From assembly GCF_000276665.1 (NCBI RefSeq), contig NW_004955429.1:7539664-7603663 (forward strand): a stretch of DNA of 64,000 bases, in the 5' to 3' direction. The position numbers were made by a program, and so were the translations under genes. This stretch comes from Chinchilla lanigera. Its lineage: Eukaryota; Chordata; Mammalia; Rodentia; Chinchillidae. This document shows, piece after piece, positions 1 through 11,770 of the stretch (position 1 is the first letter of the stretch; each line of letters begins with the position of its first letter). The notes under the pieces are model-generated. The model saw only the letters and a program-made list of their open reading frames with translations. It searched no databases and was not told where the DNA came from.

Positions 1-1054
1 GTGTTGGCCATTGACAGGAGGCTTGAAAGAGACATGGGAGGTAGCAGGGTGTTTAGAGCATGCTCTGGGCTCTAGCTGCGGGAGGCAGGAGGCTGAGCGG
101 AATGGAGGACAGAGCATTTGAGAAGGGTTGGCCAAAGACAAGCGTCCAGGATGTGCGCTGCATTGCATGAGTGATGTTGAGATCAGTAAGAACGCTGAAA
201 GAGTGACAGCAGAGGGTGGAAGAATGAGCCAGCGTTAAATCAGGGGCTATGACCAGTGTGTTCTCTGCAGGAAGGGTGTCCTGGGCATGCCGTCCAGTAG
301 CACAGGCGCCACAAGAGCTGGAGGAGAGAAGAACAAGTGTTGAGAGTAACCGTGGGTGGTCACAGGGACACCCACCCCATCTGCCATCATTTGGGGGGCT
401 TCAAGGGAGACCATGTCTTTAGGAAATAGCCACAGTTTGGTTAGAATGAATCTCATATATGAACGGCTTCATACAAACATTGGATAGTAGTGTGATGAGA
501 TAATATGCTTGCTATGGCTGCACCAGTCGTGAGCCTGTGGGCAGCATATACACAAGCACAACAACATGGTGTAATGCCTTAGGAAGAGTAGATTGACTTT
601 CATCCATTTAATCAGCAGTCTAATCAGTGACTCAAAAATGTAATGTCAAAAATGAATTTTTAAACTCGAGTACATATGATGCATTGGGCTTGCTGAACCA
701 GGACTCCAGACATAGTCAGTCACTAGTATATATTGGGGGTGGGGGAATGGGAGGAGGATTACTAGTACTTTCTCCTAATTGAATGAGACAAAAAGAAGTT
801 CTTACAAATATAAAGCAGATGCTTATATTTATTATCCTCCTTTTTTTAGTTTTTAGGAAAAATTACTTTCACATTTTCAGTTGCATTTGTTTCACTTTCA
901 ATTTTTAAGTAAGTTTTGGTTGGGATATACTATTATAGAAATTAATACGCCAGGGAAAACTAGCTTCTAAGTCATTTATTTCAACATATGAGATGAACAA
1001 ACTTGGACTTTTCATTATGATTTAACTGAAGCTCGTTTATTTCAAGAACCTATA

Positions 1055-1056
<2 letters not shown>
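1..1056. other. Unique intronic sequence, no feature recognised
   Basis: A+T-rich non-coding sequence. The short open frames on either strand lack codon structure or family resemblance. A g-rich run sits at about 736-756. Confidence 0.6.

Positions 1057-1096
<40 letters not shown>
1057..1096. repeat. (GT)20 microsatellite
   Basis: An uninterrupted gt dinucleotide run of about 40 bases. Likely length-polymorphic. Confidence 0.95.
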
Positions 1097-1099
<3 letters not shown>

Positions 1100-1194
1100 A
1101 ACGTCTGTGTTTGGATGTGTTAAGATAATTAGGGAACCACAGCATTAGTTCTTTTTCTTTTAATTAAACTTGCTTTTTCTTTTCTTTTTTTAAA

Positions 1195-1268
1195 CAGTGC
1201 TTGGGATTGAGCCTAGACGCTTGCACATACTGGCAAGTGCTCCACCACTGAGCTACACCTCTAGCCCA
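1195..1268 (-). mobile_element. Old ID-type SINE (tRNA-Ala-like)
   Basis: Reading the minus strand gives a diverged gctagaggtgtagctcagtgg-type A-box region and a B-box region ending near the pyrimidine tract at about 1160-1195, which is the reversed A tail. Divergence from the young copies (for example 15562-15661) suggests an older insertion. No target duplication was resolved. Confidence 0.7.
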
Positions 1269-1269
1269 T

Positions 1270-2505
1270 TTGAGAAAGGATTGGGTTGAATCTTCCTTAG
1301 CAGGCATTTAAGGCTATAAGGAGATCAGCAGACCTTGAAAGATGACTGACTGGCCTGTTGGAATACTGACAGCAGGTTGCCTCCGTTGGCATATAACCCA
1401 GTGTATGTTGGGAATTTTGAGACAGGGAAGAAAGTGATTGTGGAAATAGTTTTAGTTTAATTATTTTGCTTAGGTCAAGGAGGTATGTGACATTTCTGTT
1501 AGTGTTAGTCCTATACAAAATTTGTATTTGTTTTTGAGTAGGCTAATCTGATGAGCCCAGCCTACCTTTGAACTGTTGGCTAGCTTTGCATCAATTATGT
1601 ATACGATAGGATATTAGATAGTTATAATGTGCTCACACAGACACATAATGACATAGCGAATCGCGATGCCTCACTACCTCTGATGGGTTCCCTTATTTAG
1701 TAATTGCAGCCCATTTCTCTTTTGCAAGGTCAGTTTTCCATCCTTGTAATGGCACCAGATCCAGATGATGTAAATGCTCTTAAGTTGAAGGCATGTGTAT
1801 TTAAGCTTTTTATTTATTGCACAACAAGTTCTATTAAAGCAGTAAGGGAAATAAAATTCTGATATTACTGGACCTCACTTGGTAAGAACTGAATACATCT
1901 ATGTTTTTATTTTTCTTCTCATCCTTTTATGTGTGGATGTGTGCTTTCCCCCTTTAGATGTAATCTTATCGCTTACATGTACTTTTCTATCTTGTGCTGC
2001 CTCCTTGCTTGCGTTTGTGTGTTTAGCATAGATGAGTACTTGGAGACTGGGGAGTGTTTGGGAGGTGCTGTTTTTTAGCTTTTGCTTCTCAACTAGGGCA
2101 GAATAATTTTTTCAGTATTGATGGGAGCAATGTTGCCTGTTAGTCTGAGATTTAATTAGCAGTTTACATTGGGATTTCATGGTAATGAACTTCATCCCTG
2201 TTCTGGTCTTTTATTTGGGGATAATTTTATTAGATTTTCATGGACTCTGCTTTTGTGAAATACACCTTTTGCACAAAATATTCTCTATGAGAGTGTAGGG
2301 GCTTCCTCCCTTGACCTTGTGCCCAGAGATGGAGTGGCTGGGTCATTGGAGATTGAAGGGATTAAAGAGAAATGATGAGGGGGTGAATCTGGTGTATAAT
2401 AAACCGAGGCTAACCTTGGTGTGGTGAAGAAGGGCTGCAGGGAACAAAACTTAGGACGAGTGATGGCAGATTTCCCAGGCCTCCTCCCATACTTTCTTTG
2501 GTTCA
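1270..2505. other. Unique intronic sequence, no feature recognised
   Basis: No repeat family, splice-flanked frame or RNA gene was recognised over this 1.2 kb. Composition is ordinary A+T-rich intron. Confidence 0.55.
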
Positions 2506-2920
2506 GTATGGCTTAGGTGTGTCACCCACAGGTTTATGTGCCGGAGACTTTGTCCTCAATGTGGTAGCATTGAAGTGGGTGCCTTTAAGAAGTGGGTCCT
2601 AGTGGATGTTGATAGGGTCATTGGGCATCATCCTTGGAAGGGATTAGTGATGGCCCATAGACTAGACTGGGTCCCACGAGAATGGGACATGAGAAGAGAG
2701 CCCGGCACCTCCTCTGACTTACTCTTCTGCAGGCACCGTTCACCTCTTCCTTTTGTATGTACTCCAGCCATGATACCATCTGCCATGTTGTGATGGAGTC
2801 AGAAGACAGTCACCAGAGGCAAATATCCTCTTCAAACACCAAACTATGCATGACCTCAATAAACTTCTTCCTGAGTTACTCAGCCTCAAGTGCTTGTGAT
2901 AGCCACACAAAACTAACACA
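2506..2920 (+). mobile_element. Solo LTR of MaLR type (MLT1/MST-like)
   Basis: The order of recognisable MaLR words is preserved. It begins with a tatggcttaggtgtgtcacc start and continues with gcctttaagaagtggg, a gatgg/tcccacgagaatggg middle, a ctcttctgcaggc region and an ccatgataccatctgcc region. It closes with an aataaa-like signal (ctcaataaac, about 2857) and the typical end ttactcagcctcaag ... actaacaca. Length of about 415 bases is normal for an LTR of this group. No internal region is attached, so it is a solo LTR. The boundary target duplication is not clear, consistent with age. Confidence 0.75.
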
Positions 2921-4562
2921 ATCTGGAACAAAAACGTGTCCCCAGCTTATAGAATGCCTGTCATTCTCCCCTTTGTAGCTTAGAGAAAAGAGAATTTAAA
3001 GTTTCTTAGGGTAAGAACTCCTTGTCACAATGGAATGAAACAAAAATACTCCTTTGTCAAATTAAAACTCACTAGCAGTTTTTCTTCTTTCTAGAAATAA
3101 TAGTTTTTGTGCAATAATTTATCTTGTACTACATGAAAAGTGCAGTATTTCATTTTACTAAGTTATTTAGTTCTGTCCTTTGGACCTTGTCAAATAAACT
3201 GGCAGCTATATTCTTCAGATAGATTGGAAACAAATAATTTTGTTATTAAGCTGAAATGGTATTATGATAGTTTGATTTGTAATGAGAATGGAAATCAATG
3301 TAGTGCATACAAGCTTGCTATTAAATTTTATTGTATGTTCTTCGGGTACCTGTTTTTAATATAATGTTAATTCTTAGACGTTTGAAGAACTTCTTCTTTA
3401 AAACTGAACTTTCTGTTGGACTTTTGGATGTTTGCCTGGAAAACTTCATTACCAGAAAATGCTCCTTCCTTCTCTTTATAGGTTTTGATTAAAAATTAAT
3501 TATTGAGTGAGTTGTTTAATAATTTTTACCTTTTGATAAACTGCATGGATTTACCAACTAGATAAATTAGGGTCAATTATTTTTTCTTTAAGAAAGTAAT
3601 TGCTTTAGAAGAATTTTAAATACCAACTCCCCGAGGTATTTAAAATAGGACTTGATTAAGCTTTAATTTACAATTAACCCAAAGAAACCAGTGTTTCTTA
3701 GTATCTGATACGTTTAGGCATTTTCTTCCTTGTTCCTATTGTGGGTAGCATTTTTCTAGAGTGTGCCATACCTATGGTAAGTGAATATATCTCATTAGTT
3801 TGTGGCATGGTTGCTCAGCAGGCCTAGCCCATATATTAATGAATCCAAGCTTTGGGTTCTGTTCCCAGACAGGCCAATTAATTTTTAAAAATAAATTTAT
3901 TTACTTATTTAAATGACTTTCAATGTTCTCTGCTCCATATATAATTAGACCGTACAGTACTGGCTGGCACCGGTTGCCCATGAATACTTAGGGACGGAGA
4001 TTTTGGGCACAACTTTCCTTTTTTGCAATTTGAGAACAGTTGCGTTAAGTTTTTGCTTTAAAGAACTGGAATAATTAAGAAGTTTTTCCATGTTCGTTGT
4101 GATGGTGAGGGAGATGTAGGTCAGAAAGCTCCCTGCATTGAAGATTTTTGAAAATAATTTAAAAATAAAGCAAAAGGAAGTCCCATTAGTGCAGATGTTT
4201 GCATCAGGAGAGGGGCGTGCTAACTCTGTTTATTTGGAGATTATCATAAGCTGTTTCAGGGTCATCGTTCTCACCAGCTTTCATGGCTAATTTTCTAGAC
4301 CGTTTTAGAAAGCAAACCTAAGGTCTTAACCCTCTGTGAGACCTGTAGAAATTTCCTGACTTAATTTTCTCACCCCTGAGATGAGGAAACAGATCTCTCT
4401 GGGAGGCTACCAGATCTCACTGTGAATTCACCCCTGCCCTATAATTGGGGTCCAGGGTCTTTCACCAGCTTGCTTACTCCTACATTTGTTCCTAGTGGGG
4501 AGGGTCCCTGGTTCCAGCCTCAGCCTTCTAAGAAATTATTCTTTATTGAAATGAGAATATGG
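2921..4562. other. Unique intronic sequence, no feature recognised
   Basis: A+T-rich with several homopolymer stretches. No repeat or coding signal recognised. Confidence 0.5.
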
Positions 4563-4700
4563 AGCTGGACATGGGGGCACAGATCTGGAATCTGAGCACT
4601 CTGGGAGGCTGAGGCAGGAAGATCACAAGTTTCAGCCCATTTCCCAGTGGGAAATTTAGCAACTTAGGGAGACCTTGTTTCAAAATTAAAAAGAAAAAAA
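4563..4700 (+). mobile_element. B1-type SINE (7SL-derived), plus orientation
   Basis: It starts gctggacatgggggcaca, a diverged form of the B1 head, followed by gcactctgggaggctgaggc and gaccttgtttcaaaat. It ends in an A-rich tail. A short stretch agcaacttagggagacc resembles the B1 variants of squirrel-related and other non-murid rodents. Monomeric length fits B1. Confidence 0.8.
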
Positions 4701-4765
4701 TTAGATTATGAGTAAAATAGCTGTGAATGTTCTGATGTACACTGCTATGACTCATTTTAAATTTC

Positions 4766-4920
4766 TTTCTTTCTTTTTTCTTTTTGGGACAGCATCTCAC
4801 TGTGTAGTTCAGGCTGGCCCTGAATTCTCTATGTAGCCCAGGCTGGCCTTGAACTCCCAGAGATCCTCCTGTCTCAGCCTCCTGAGTACTGGGATTATAG
4901 GCATGCACCACCATGCCCAG
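4766..4920 (-). mobile_element. B1 SINE with rodent 29-bp duplication, minus orientation
   Basis: On the minus strand it runs from ctgggcatggtggtgcatgc through the usual gaggctgagacaggaggatc, then two versions of the caggctgg / tgtgtag segment about 29 bases apart. That is the quasi-duplication diagnostic of rodent B1. The reversed A tail lies at about 4766-4786. A perfect 10-bp target duplication tttaaatttc flanks it at 4756-4765 and 4921-4930. Confidence 0.9.
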
Positions 4921-4930
4921 TTTAAATTTC

Positions 4931-5484
4931 ATTATTGATTTGTGCAAATCCCCGTAAAATTTGGCATTCTTAAGATATCAGAGTTGCTATCAGATTTTTA
5001 TCTGTTTTTCAGTGGACATTTCTAAATAAAACTATGGTTGAAGAATAAAATCAAATTGGCTAGAAAAAATATTGACAAAAAACTTTTGGAAGGGAACAGT
5101 AAGAACGCTGCATACTTAGATAATTTGCTAAAAGATGAAAAGTTAAGTATTCAGAGGGTATAAACAGGATGCTCATCAGGTCTTTCTCTTAGCACTCCTC
5201 CCGCATGGGAAGCCAGGATTGGTGGGTATACGCAGTTGCATCACTGGTACCTCTTTTTCGGCCTTGTGGAATTGTCCTCATTTCTGCAAATCACTTTAAA
5301 TAGTGTTTTGGTGATATTATTGTACTGTGCTTAAGAAGTGTGGTTATCACCAGCGGCTCCAATAATGACATCCTAGCAAATTCTGAAAACTAATTTCTTG
5401 CTCACACTTTATTTTCTACAAAGATGAGATAGGACACCCCTGCTGATAGCTTGTACCAATTTCTGTGGGCATTGATACTGGCAA

Positions 5485-5486
<2 letters not shown>
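4931..5486. other. Unique intronic sequence, no feature recognised
   Basis: No recognisable repeat or coding content. Confidence 0.5.

Positions 5487-5525
<39 letters not shown>
5487..5525. repeat. (TG)n microsatellite
   Basis: About 19 uninterrupted tg units followed by imperfect tg-rich sequence to about 5545. Confidence 0.95.
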
Positions 5526-5529
<4 letters not shown>

Positions 5530-5829
5530 ATGCTGATGTGTGCACATTTTATTTCTGCACAGCAGTTTGGGGAGGTGACTCTATATGAGGATTTGTTAAA
5601 GAGTCTTTAAATTGCAGTTGATATTCTCTGGGTTTTTGAGAGCGTATAAAACATTCTCAAACCATATGCAAATACCTTTTGAGTATCTGCCCTTTAGGAT
5701 TATCTAAGCTGCTGTTCTGCTAGTGTGAGTAATTGAGCTCTGATCACAAACAGCTGTGTTATGCCTTAGCCCAGCAGATGGGAGGTATGGTACCAAAAGG
5801 AAAGCAATGTGGAAGGCTCCAAAGCCCAT

Positions 5830-6230
5830 TGTTTTGGTTACTTTTCTGTCATTGCTGAGACACAATACCCAATGCCCAAAATCAAGGAAGAAAAGGTTTA
5901 TTTATCTCACTGTTTTTGGAGGTTTCAGTCCACACTTGGCTGGCTCCAAAGCAGAGTGGAACAGGGCAGAGGGCAACAGTTTCTGGTGGCAGAAGACAGC
6001 AAAAGCAACAAGAGCAAAAGGGAGGAGCAGTGGGAACAGCCTCTTTCCCTTCCTTACATTGTATGCTAGCTATTCACCCATGCCCACACCATCTCAGTGC
6101 CCTCTTTTTGCACAGGCTCAGGATGAATACCAAAAAATATCCCAGAGCGGTAAGGGCATGTCCTTTTCACCCCAGGATGTAGAACTGCTGAGTCACTTAG
6201 CCAAGCCTTTAGACTCCTCAAGTTGACACA
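5830..6230 (+). mobile_element. Rodent MaLR-type LTR (MT/ORR-like)
   Basis: It starts tgttttggttacttttctgtc, has the words gaagaaaaggtttatttatctc and ggtttcagtccac, and ends near ctcctcaagttgacaca. These match the rodent LTR family that in mouse begins tgttagttac and ends caagttgaca. Open frames across it are accidental. The same family occurs at 11231-11770. The exact subfamily is not assigned and no target duplication was resolved. Confidence 0.6.
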
Positions 6231-7175
6231 ATGTATCAAGCTTAACACCCATTTAGATATTTTATATGCTAACAAAATATAGATGATTGTATCAATTAGT
6301 CCTATCTTTGTTGCAAGTGCCTGAAATCTGAACCCCAGCTAACATTAGGATGGTTGGCTTAGGGGCCTGAGGGGTCCCGGGGTGAACATGGTTTTAGGGC
6401 AAGGCTGCTAAGAGGCTCTCAGAGTGTGTCCAACTCTCTGTCTCTTGATCCTGTGTCTTCTGGGTCATTCGTCTTTGCAGGTTGGCTCAACTCATGTAGT
6501 TGTGAGGTGGCTGCCACATCTTCATCCTATATCCTTGTAGGTGTCAAACCTCTGGTGAAGTAGCCCTAAGCAACCCAGTGGTGCTGGGCTCTGGGCCTGA
6601 TGGGATATTAGGTCCATGCCTGGAAGAATCCCGCAGTGATGGGGCCCCACGGTCTGAACGGCCAGCTCCAGGTACACCACTGGTGAGAACCAGGGAGCTC
6701 AGTGTTTAAAGGAAATCAAGGAAACTGTTCTCAAAAGCAGGGTTGGTGGGTGCTGGGTGCTTAAGGAATGGCAGATGCTGACCACAATGATTAGGATATT
6801 TTTTGTTTTCAAAACCTTATAAAGTAATCCCTTTACAATTGTGCATTTCTTTGCTGAATTGAATAGAATTGTGCATAATACCAGGAAGGGAGCGAGACAA
6901 AGTAGTTTCCTATGTTCATACAGCCAACATTTAAATGCCCATTTAAAAAAAAAAAAAAACTTTATTGGTGTTTGAAGCCACTGTGGGCAGACCGTCCTTC
7001 TACAGACCATGGATTAATAAGCCTATTTTTAAACTTGGTGTCTTCTTTAGCCAGTATTTTTTTATGCTACACAGAGTTTAAGTTGGGATCTATATGGCAA
7101 GTGTTTTTTGGCAAACACTAAATAAGTATCATTTCTTCTTGACTCAGAAAGTAAGCTTATCTTATATTTATCACT
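6231..7175. other. Mostly unique intron, possible very old repeat at 6300-6690
   Basis: 6300-6690 is g+c richer and has the texture of an ancient transposon remnant (ggttggctcaactcatg, gaggtggctgccacatc), but I could not place it in a family. A 15-base A run is at 6945-6959. The remainder shows nothing. Confidence 0.4.
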
Positions 7176-7252
7176 TCTTTATTTTATTTTATTTTATTCA
7201 TTTAGTTTTTGGCATCAGGAATAGAACTCAGGACCTTGTGCACTTCTCCATT
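7176..7252 (-). mobile_element. Truncated ID-type SINE remnant
   Basis: A (ttta/tttta)n tract at 7176-7200 is the reversed tail. It is followed by ggcatcaggaatagaactcaggaccttgtgcac, the 3' half of an ID element on the minus strand. The tRNA-like 5' half is missing. Confidence 0.6.
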
Positions 7253-7855
7253 TTAAAAGGCAAGAATTTAGCACTTTTCCAAGGCTAATAAGAACTAGGC
7301 TCAAAACATTTCCCTGAGGTATCAGAGTCTCATCAAGCAAATGGTACTCCAAGCTACCGCACTAAAATTCCACTTTAACTCACAGGTGGTTTAATTTGAT
7401 ATGGAAAGTGGCATCCATATTGTCCGCCAGAGTTGGTCAGTTTTTGCTTGGATGAGCAGTTTCTGAGATAACTGGGTTCCCCACACTGGTCATATCATCG
7501 AGCATCTCCTTACTATTTATTACCTTCCTGTCTTGATTTTGCCAAGGTATGGAATGAATAGGGTGGATACACAGACTGTAACCTCATACTAATCAGCTGT
7601 ATATTTTTTAGGATCTTACTGATCTGTCATGATCAAGAAAACTAAAAGGATTTAGTGTTTTTCATAGTGTCCCTAAGTCCGGATGAGCCTCTCCTGGGAC
7701 TAGGATGACGGGGTCTCAAACCTGGAGAGTGTCAGAGAACCTGGGATATTTATGGTCAGGTGAAGTGAAATCTAATTTTGAGTCTGCTCTTTAATGGAAG
7801 GATTATCTAGCTCATTATATATTTATTTCATATCTAGTTTCCTCTGAAGTATTTC
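7253..7855. other. Unique intronic sequence, no feature recognised
   Basis: No recognisable repeat or coding content. Confidence 0.5.
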
Positions 7856-8033
7856 CAGAAGTGTTAGGAGCCCAAAACATGTAAGTTAATGAAAAATAGA
7901 CTTTAGAAAGGATTTGTATTTCGTACCATATTAAGTGAAAAATTAATTAATTTTAAAATATGGTGTGATGTAGAAATGCTCTCTAAAGTCTGTTTTCCTT
8001 TAACTCAAATGCTTTGGGCTCCCAGCACTTCCG
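7856..8033. repeat. 178-bp imperfect palindrome (77-bp inverted arms)
   Basis: The left arm 7856-7932 and the reverse complement of the right arm 7957-8033 align without gaps over 77 bases with 16 mismatches (79%). Shared blocks include ggagcccaaa, agactttaga and ccatatt. The 24-base spacer contains a perfect 16-bp palindrome aaaattaattaatttt at 7939-7954, so the whole block is one near-continuous palindrome. This architecture is typical of a fossil palindromic DNA transposon, or of a conserved hairpin repeat (Eulor/MER-type). No family was assigned. No coding content. Confidence 0.85.
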
Positions 8034-10526
8034 GATAAAACCGAGGCTGTATTATTCCTTGCGCTGCACCATTGGATTGGGAAATAGACCTTGGTAACAC
8101 AACTTCATGTATCAGTGCATCCTACTGTAGCTGGCAGAGGACTGTCAAAGGTGCCATTCTGATGCTTTTTGTTACATTTGCCTTTTAAGTTTAAATGTTA
8201 GTTGGAGTAGACAAACACCGCTGATTTCACATTTCTTTCTCACCCCTGGCGTGGAGCCTTTGGGCTGATTTGATCTCAGGCAGAAGCATTGGGCACCGAT
8301 TGGATTTGGTGGAGGGAGCCTTTTATCTTGCCCGGACCTCCTCCCTTTCCTGTGGCCTCCCAGGCCAGCATGCCTGCAGTGGCTGCCTCCTCTCCTGCCG
8401 GCCCTGCTCTTTGTGTGAGCTGTTATCCATTTCCGTGGATATGGTTTGTTACTTCTATTTGTACTATAACTAGAAATTTGATAAGGTTATGTGCCTGTCA
8501 AATGATTTAGATGTCGGGTGCAGATGAAGCAAAGCAGTTTTGACAAGTCAAACACTGGTGCGGAGAAGGAGGATGGGGAGGGCCTGCTGGGAGAAGAAAG
8601 TAAAATCTCTTATGGTCTCACTTTCTTTCTCTTTTAACTTTAGGTCAGTACTTTAACCTCTTTAATTTGTCTCTTCTTAAGTGAATGTGACATGGTGACT
8701 TCTGGCGTCTATCTAAAGGGCAGTGCAATGGAGGCCTTTCTTTGGAGGAGAGATGCTGGCATTTAGGGAGATTTGGCTTTGGGTATTCTGATAAAAACAT
8801 CTGGGCCTGGACACTTCATCCTTGACTAAAGCTGAGATTAAGGTCTTAGGAGACAAGGTTTATTAATGCCAGTGTCTGTTCACGTGTGTGCATTACAGAG
8901 AACCTCGTACTTTTAGTAAGCTCTGCTTTATTTTAAGTGTAGGTAAGGACTTAATGCTTTGTGGCAGTTGTTTGTCGCTGCATTTTGCAACCCAGGCAGT
9001 GGTCTAATTAGTATTGCTCATTGGCTTGTCATATTGTCCATCAGCTGAGAAGCCAGTGGGGGTCTCTGATTAATTAAGTTTAAGTTTCTAAGAACCCTTT
9101 CCTCATCCCTTTAATTGATCAAATAGTAGCTCTGAACTCTGTCAGTATCTCAGTCTCTTTACAGTCCACATTGCATGTATGGATTAGCTTTGGTAGCTAT
9201 CTCAGCAGAAAGTTCTTCATTTGCTAGTGGTGGATTGGACAGTAGTGACCCCACTCAATGTTGTCATAGCCAGAGACGCTGCTGGAGTTGGAGGGGTACT
9301 TCTAATCTTGGGCCACCTGGTTTGTGAGGTGATGGGATGCATGTAGGTTTTCAAGTGTAACTCATTTTGACATGGGTTCGCTAGAGATTGAAAGCATAAT
9401 TCAAAGCACAAATTTACATTCCAGGTAGTGTTGTTTGAGTTTATTTAAAGAGCCCAAACGCACACAGTCCTTATGATAGCAATCATTACTGCTGTGGTGC
9501 TGTACTGATAGTGCTGACAAAGAAAAACTCAGACCAGATGGATTACACACAGTGGGACCACCTGGCTGACTGGCAATGCCAACCTATTCTTGTTTCTCAA
9601 ATAGCTGTATTCTCATGGGTGTGGAAATGTCTGAGTGGGATGTGCGTGGGCTTAGGCAGAACAACATTCCAAAATTAGAACTATTAGGAGAAGTGGAAAC
9701 TCTTCCATGTCAGCCCCAAACTGCTCCCTTTCTCCCACTTCCGGAACTTTTAGGGTTTCATTCCTTTCATCTTTCTCTTCGTAACTATAAAGTCCAGTTT
9801 TGCTTTATTTCCACATTACAGAGAAAATATTGTCTCTTGCATGTTCATTCTGAAGCAAAAAGACTCCATGTCCCTTTGGGAAGTGGACTTCGAAATTGAC
9901 TTACTAGAGCCTTGTTAGTGTTTTTAGAGGGAGGCAGGTCTGAGGTGGGCAAGAGAAGGATATAATCACACCCGTCACACCGTGAGTTCATACCACATCA
10001 TCAAACTTCATAGGAAAATAGTCAGGGTAATATATTAATTGATGTGTAGGCTTACACGATAGTTTTCCTAATTATAATGTTAACCATTAAGCTTTGGGAT
10101 TTTTCTTGAATAGTTATCTAATTTTTCCTGTTGGAAATCAGAGTTAATTTAAAAGTAATGAGTTAACCTACAAGCTTTTCCAAGTTGGCACTTTACGACT
10201 AATTATCCTAAAGTTTCATTTTGAAGTCATCACCTTAGTTACTTGTGCCCACCTACTGAGCATCTAATTGCTGGTGTGTGTAGCCATTAATGATTCAGTA
10301 CTAGCTAATGAATGTAACACGTAAGAACAATTAAAATTTATTTAAGACTGCATTTATACAGTTGCTTAAAATCTTTTAAAGTCTTTTAAAAGAAATAATG
10401 TTTGAGGTCTTTTTAATTAATTGTATATTTTCATTAAAACTGTATTTTAATCTACTTGTCAGTCTTTGGTGTAGAATTAAGATATTAGCAATGGAATCTC
10501 GAAGGTGGTAAGGCGGGAGAATAAAG
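8034..10526. other. Unique intron; g+c-rich patch and a TAAT-rich block
   Basis: 8230-8420 is a local g+c-rich island of sequence with few CpG. 9990-10480 is repeat-free, strongly A+T-rich and dense in TAAT/ATTA words (about 10040-10440), the texture of a conserved non-coding element. No gene-like frame. Conservation cannot be tested here. Confidence 0.4.
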
Positions 10527-10529
10527 CTA

Positions 10530-10617
10530 TTAGGAACGGCAGATCTGGGTTTGAATCCTGACTCTACTACTTACCAAGTGGCTGTGGCCACTAAACTGCC
10601 AAACCTCAGTTTCCTGT
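10530..10617 (+). mobile_element. MIR SINE fragment
   Basis: It contains the MIR core order gatctgggtttgaatcctgactct, then acttaccaagtggctgtg, then aacctcagtttcctgta. All three are well-known MIR words in plus orientation. Confidence 0.9.
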
Positions 10618-10708
10618 ATGAGTTGGGACTTTTGGCTACAAGTGATAGAAAGCCACATCCTTATGAACTTGGACATTTATTTTGAAGATACTGGGATACA
10701 AAATGTGA

Positions 10709-10748
10709 GTGGGAGAAACACCAAGTCAGTGGGAGAAACACCAAGAAG
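10709..10748. repeat. Two-copy 20-bp tandem duplication
   Basis: The unit gtgggagaaacaccaagtca is followed directly by gtgggagaaacaccaagaag. 17 of 20 bases are identical. A small replication-slippage or local duplication event. Confidence 0.85.
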
Positions 10749-11230
10749 AGATAAGATATATCATGTACACATACAAATTCCCTTTAATGAATGTGGTCAT
10801 TATGTATATCTAAATTATACCAATAAACTTAAATTAAAAATCACATTTACTCTGGGAAAAAATGTGAGGATGGGAATGTACCTTTAGGGCTTAAGGAATA
10901 TGGGGACCAGGACTCAAATGTCACTAGACTAAGACTTTTTTTTTGGCAGATGAACTTTATCTATGTACCTCTGTGACTTCTGGTGGTGGCAAAGGTGGAT
11001 GTTGATAATTCCAAACTTCTATATCTTAGCACTTGAGTAGCCAGAGGAAGACATTCCTGCTACACATTGAGTACCAAGTCCTCTAAGCATCTTACCTTGA
11101 ACTAGTTTAGGCCATATGACTACCATGGGCTCAATTCATGGTGGTTAAGAAAATGGGTCATTCTTCGAAGAAAATGGAGCTTCTTGAGAAAGTCCAGATG
11201 GATCAATGAGACCCAAGAAGGAGGTTGTGT

Positions 11231-11770
11231 TTCTCAGCTTTCTGTTGTTGTGCCAAAATATCCGACATAAACAATTTTTAGTTTAGTTTTGTTTTTTTTT
11301 TCCCCTACCAGGAACCAAACTCATGACTTTGTGCTTGCCAGGCAGGCACTCTGTGGCTGAGCTAAATCTCCAGCCCCTGACATAAACAAATGAAAAGGAA
11401 GAAAGGTTTATTGTGGCTCACTGTTTGGCGGGTGTCAGTCCCTGGTTACTTGCCTCCTTTGCTTATGGGCCTGTAGTGAGACAGAATATCATGGCAGGGG
11501 TTGCATGGTGAGGCAGAGCTGCTCGCTTCATGGCAGCTGGGAAATAAAGACAGAGTGAGTGAGGAACAGGGATGTGAGAGACCCACCGAGGATATGCCCC
11601 AGTGTCTTACTCCACTAGGCACATCTGAAGTTTCCATCATCTCCCAATATCTCATTAAGTTAAGAGTCCACTCATGGATTCATCCATTGATGAGTTTAGA
11701 GCCCTCATGATCCCATCACTTCCCAGAATTCCACCTGTGAACACTGCTGCTTTGGAGACCAAAGCTTCCA
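11231..11770 (+). mobile_element. Rodent MaLR-type LTR, interrupted by an ID element
   Basis: The first part (11231-11274) reads tctcagctttctgttgttgtg and the rest (11390-11770) reads gaagaaaggtttattgtggctc, ggtgtcagtccctgg, then catcatctcccaatatctc and a tail near gaacactgctgctttgg. It is the same family as 5830-6230. A minus-strand ID inserted at 11275-11378 splits it. Boundaries are approximate. Confidence 0.55.
11275..11378 (-). mobile_element. ID SINE, nested in a rodent LTR
   Basis: The minus strand gives ggggctggagatttagctcag (A box region), then a B-box region and a reversed T tract (about 11283-11300). An 11-bp target duplication gacataaacaa lies at 11264-11274 and 11379-11389. The insertion is younger than the LTR that holds it. 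Confidence 0.93.

Noticed and set aside
5756..6226. 156-codon plus-strand frame
   Set aside because: Mostly inside a rodent MaLR-type LTR. No coding signature.
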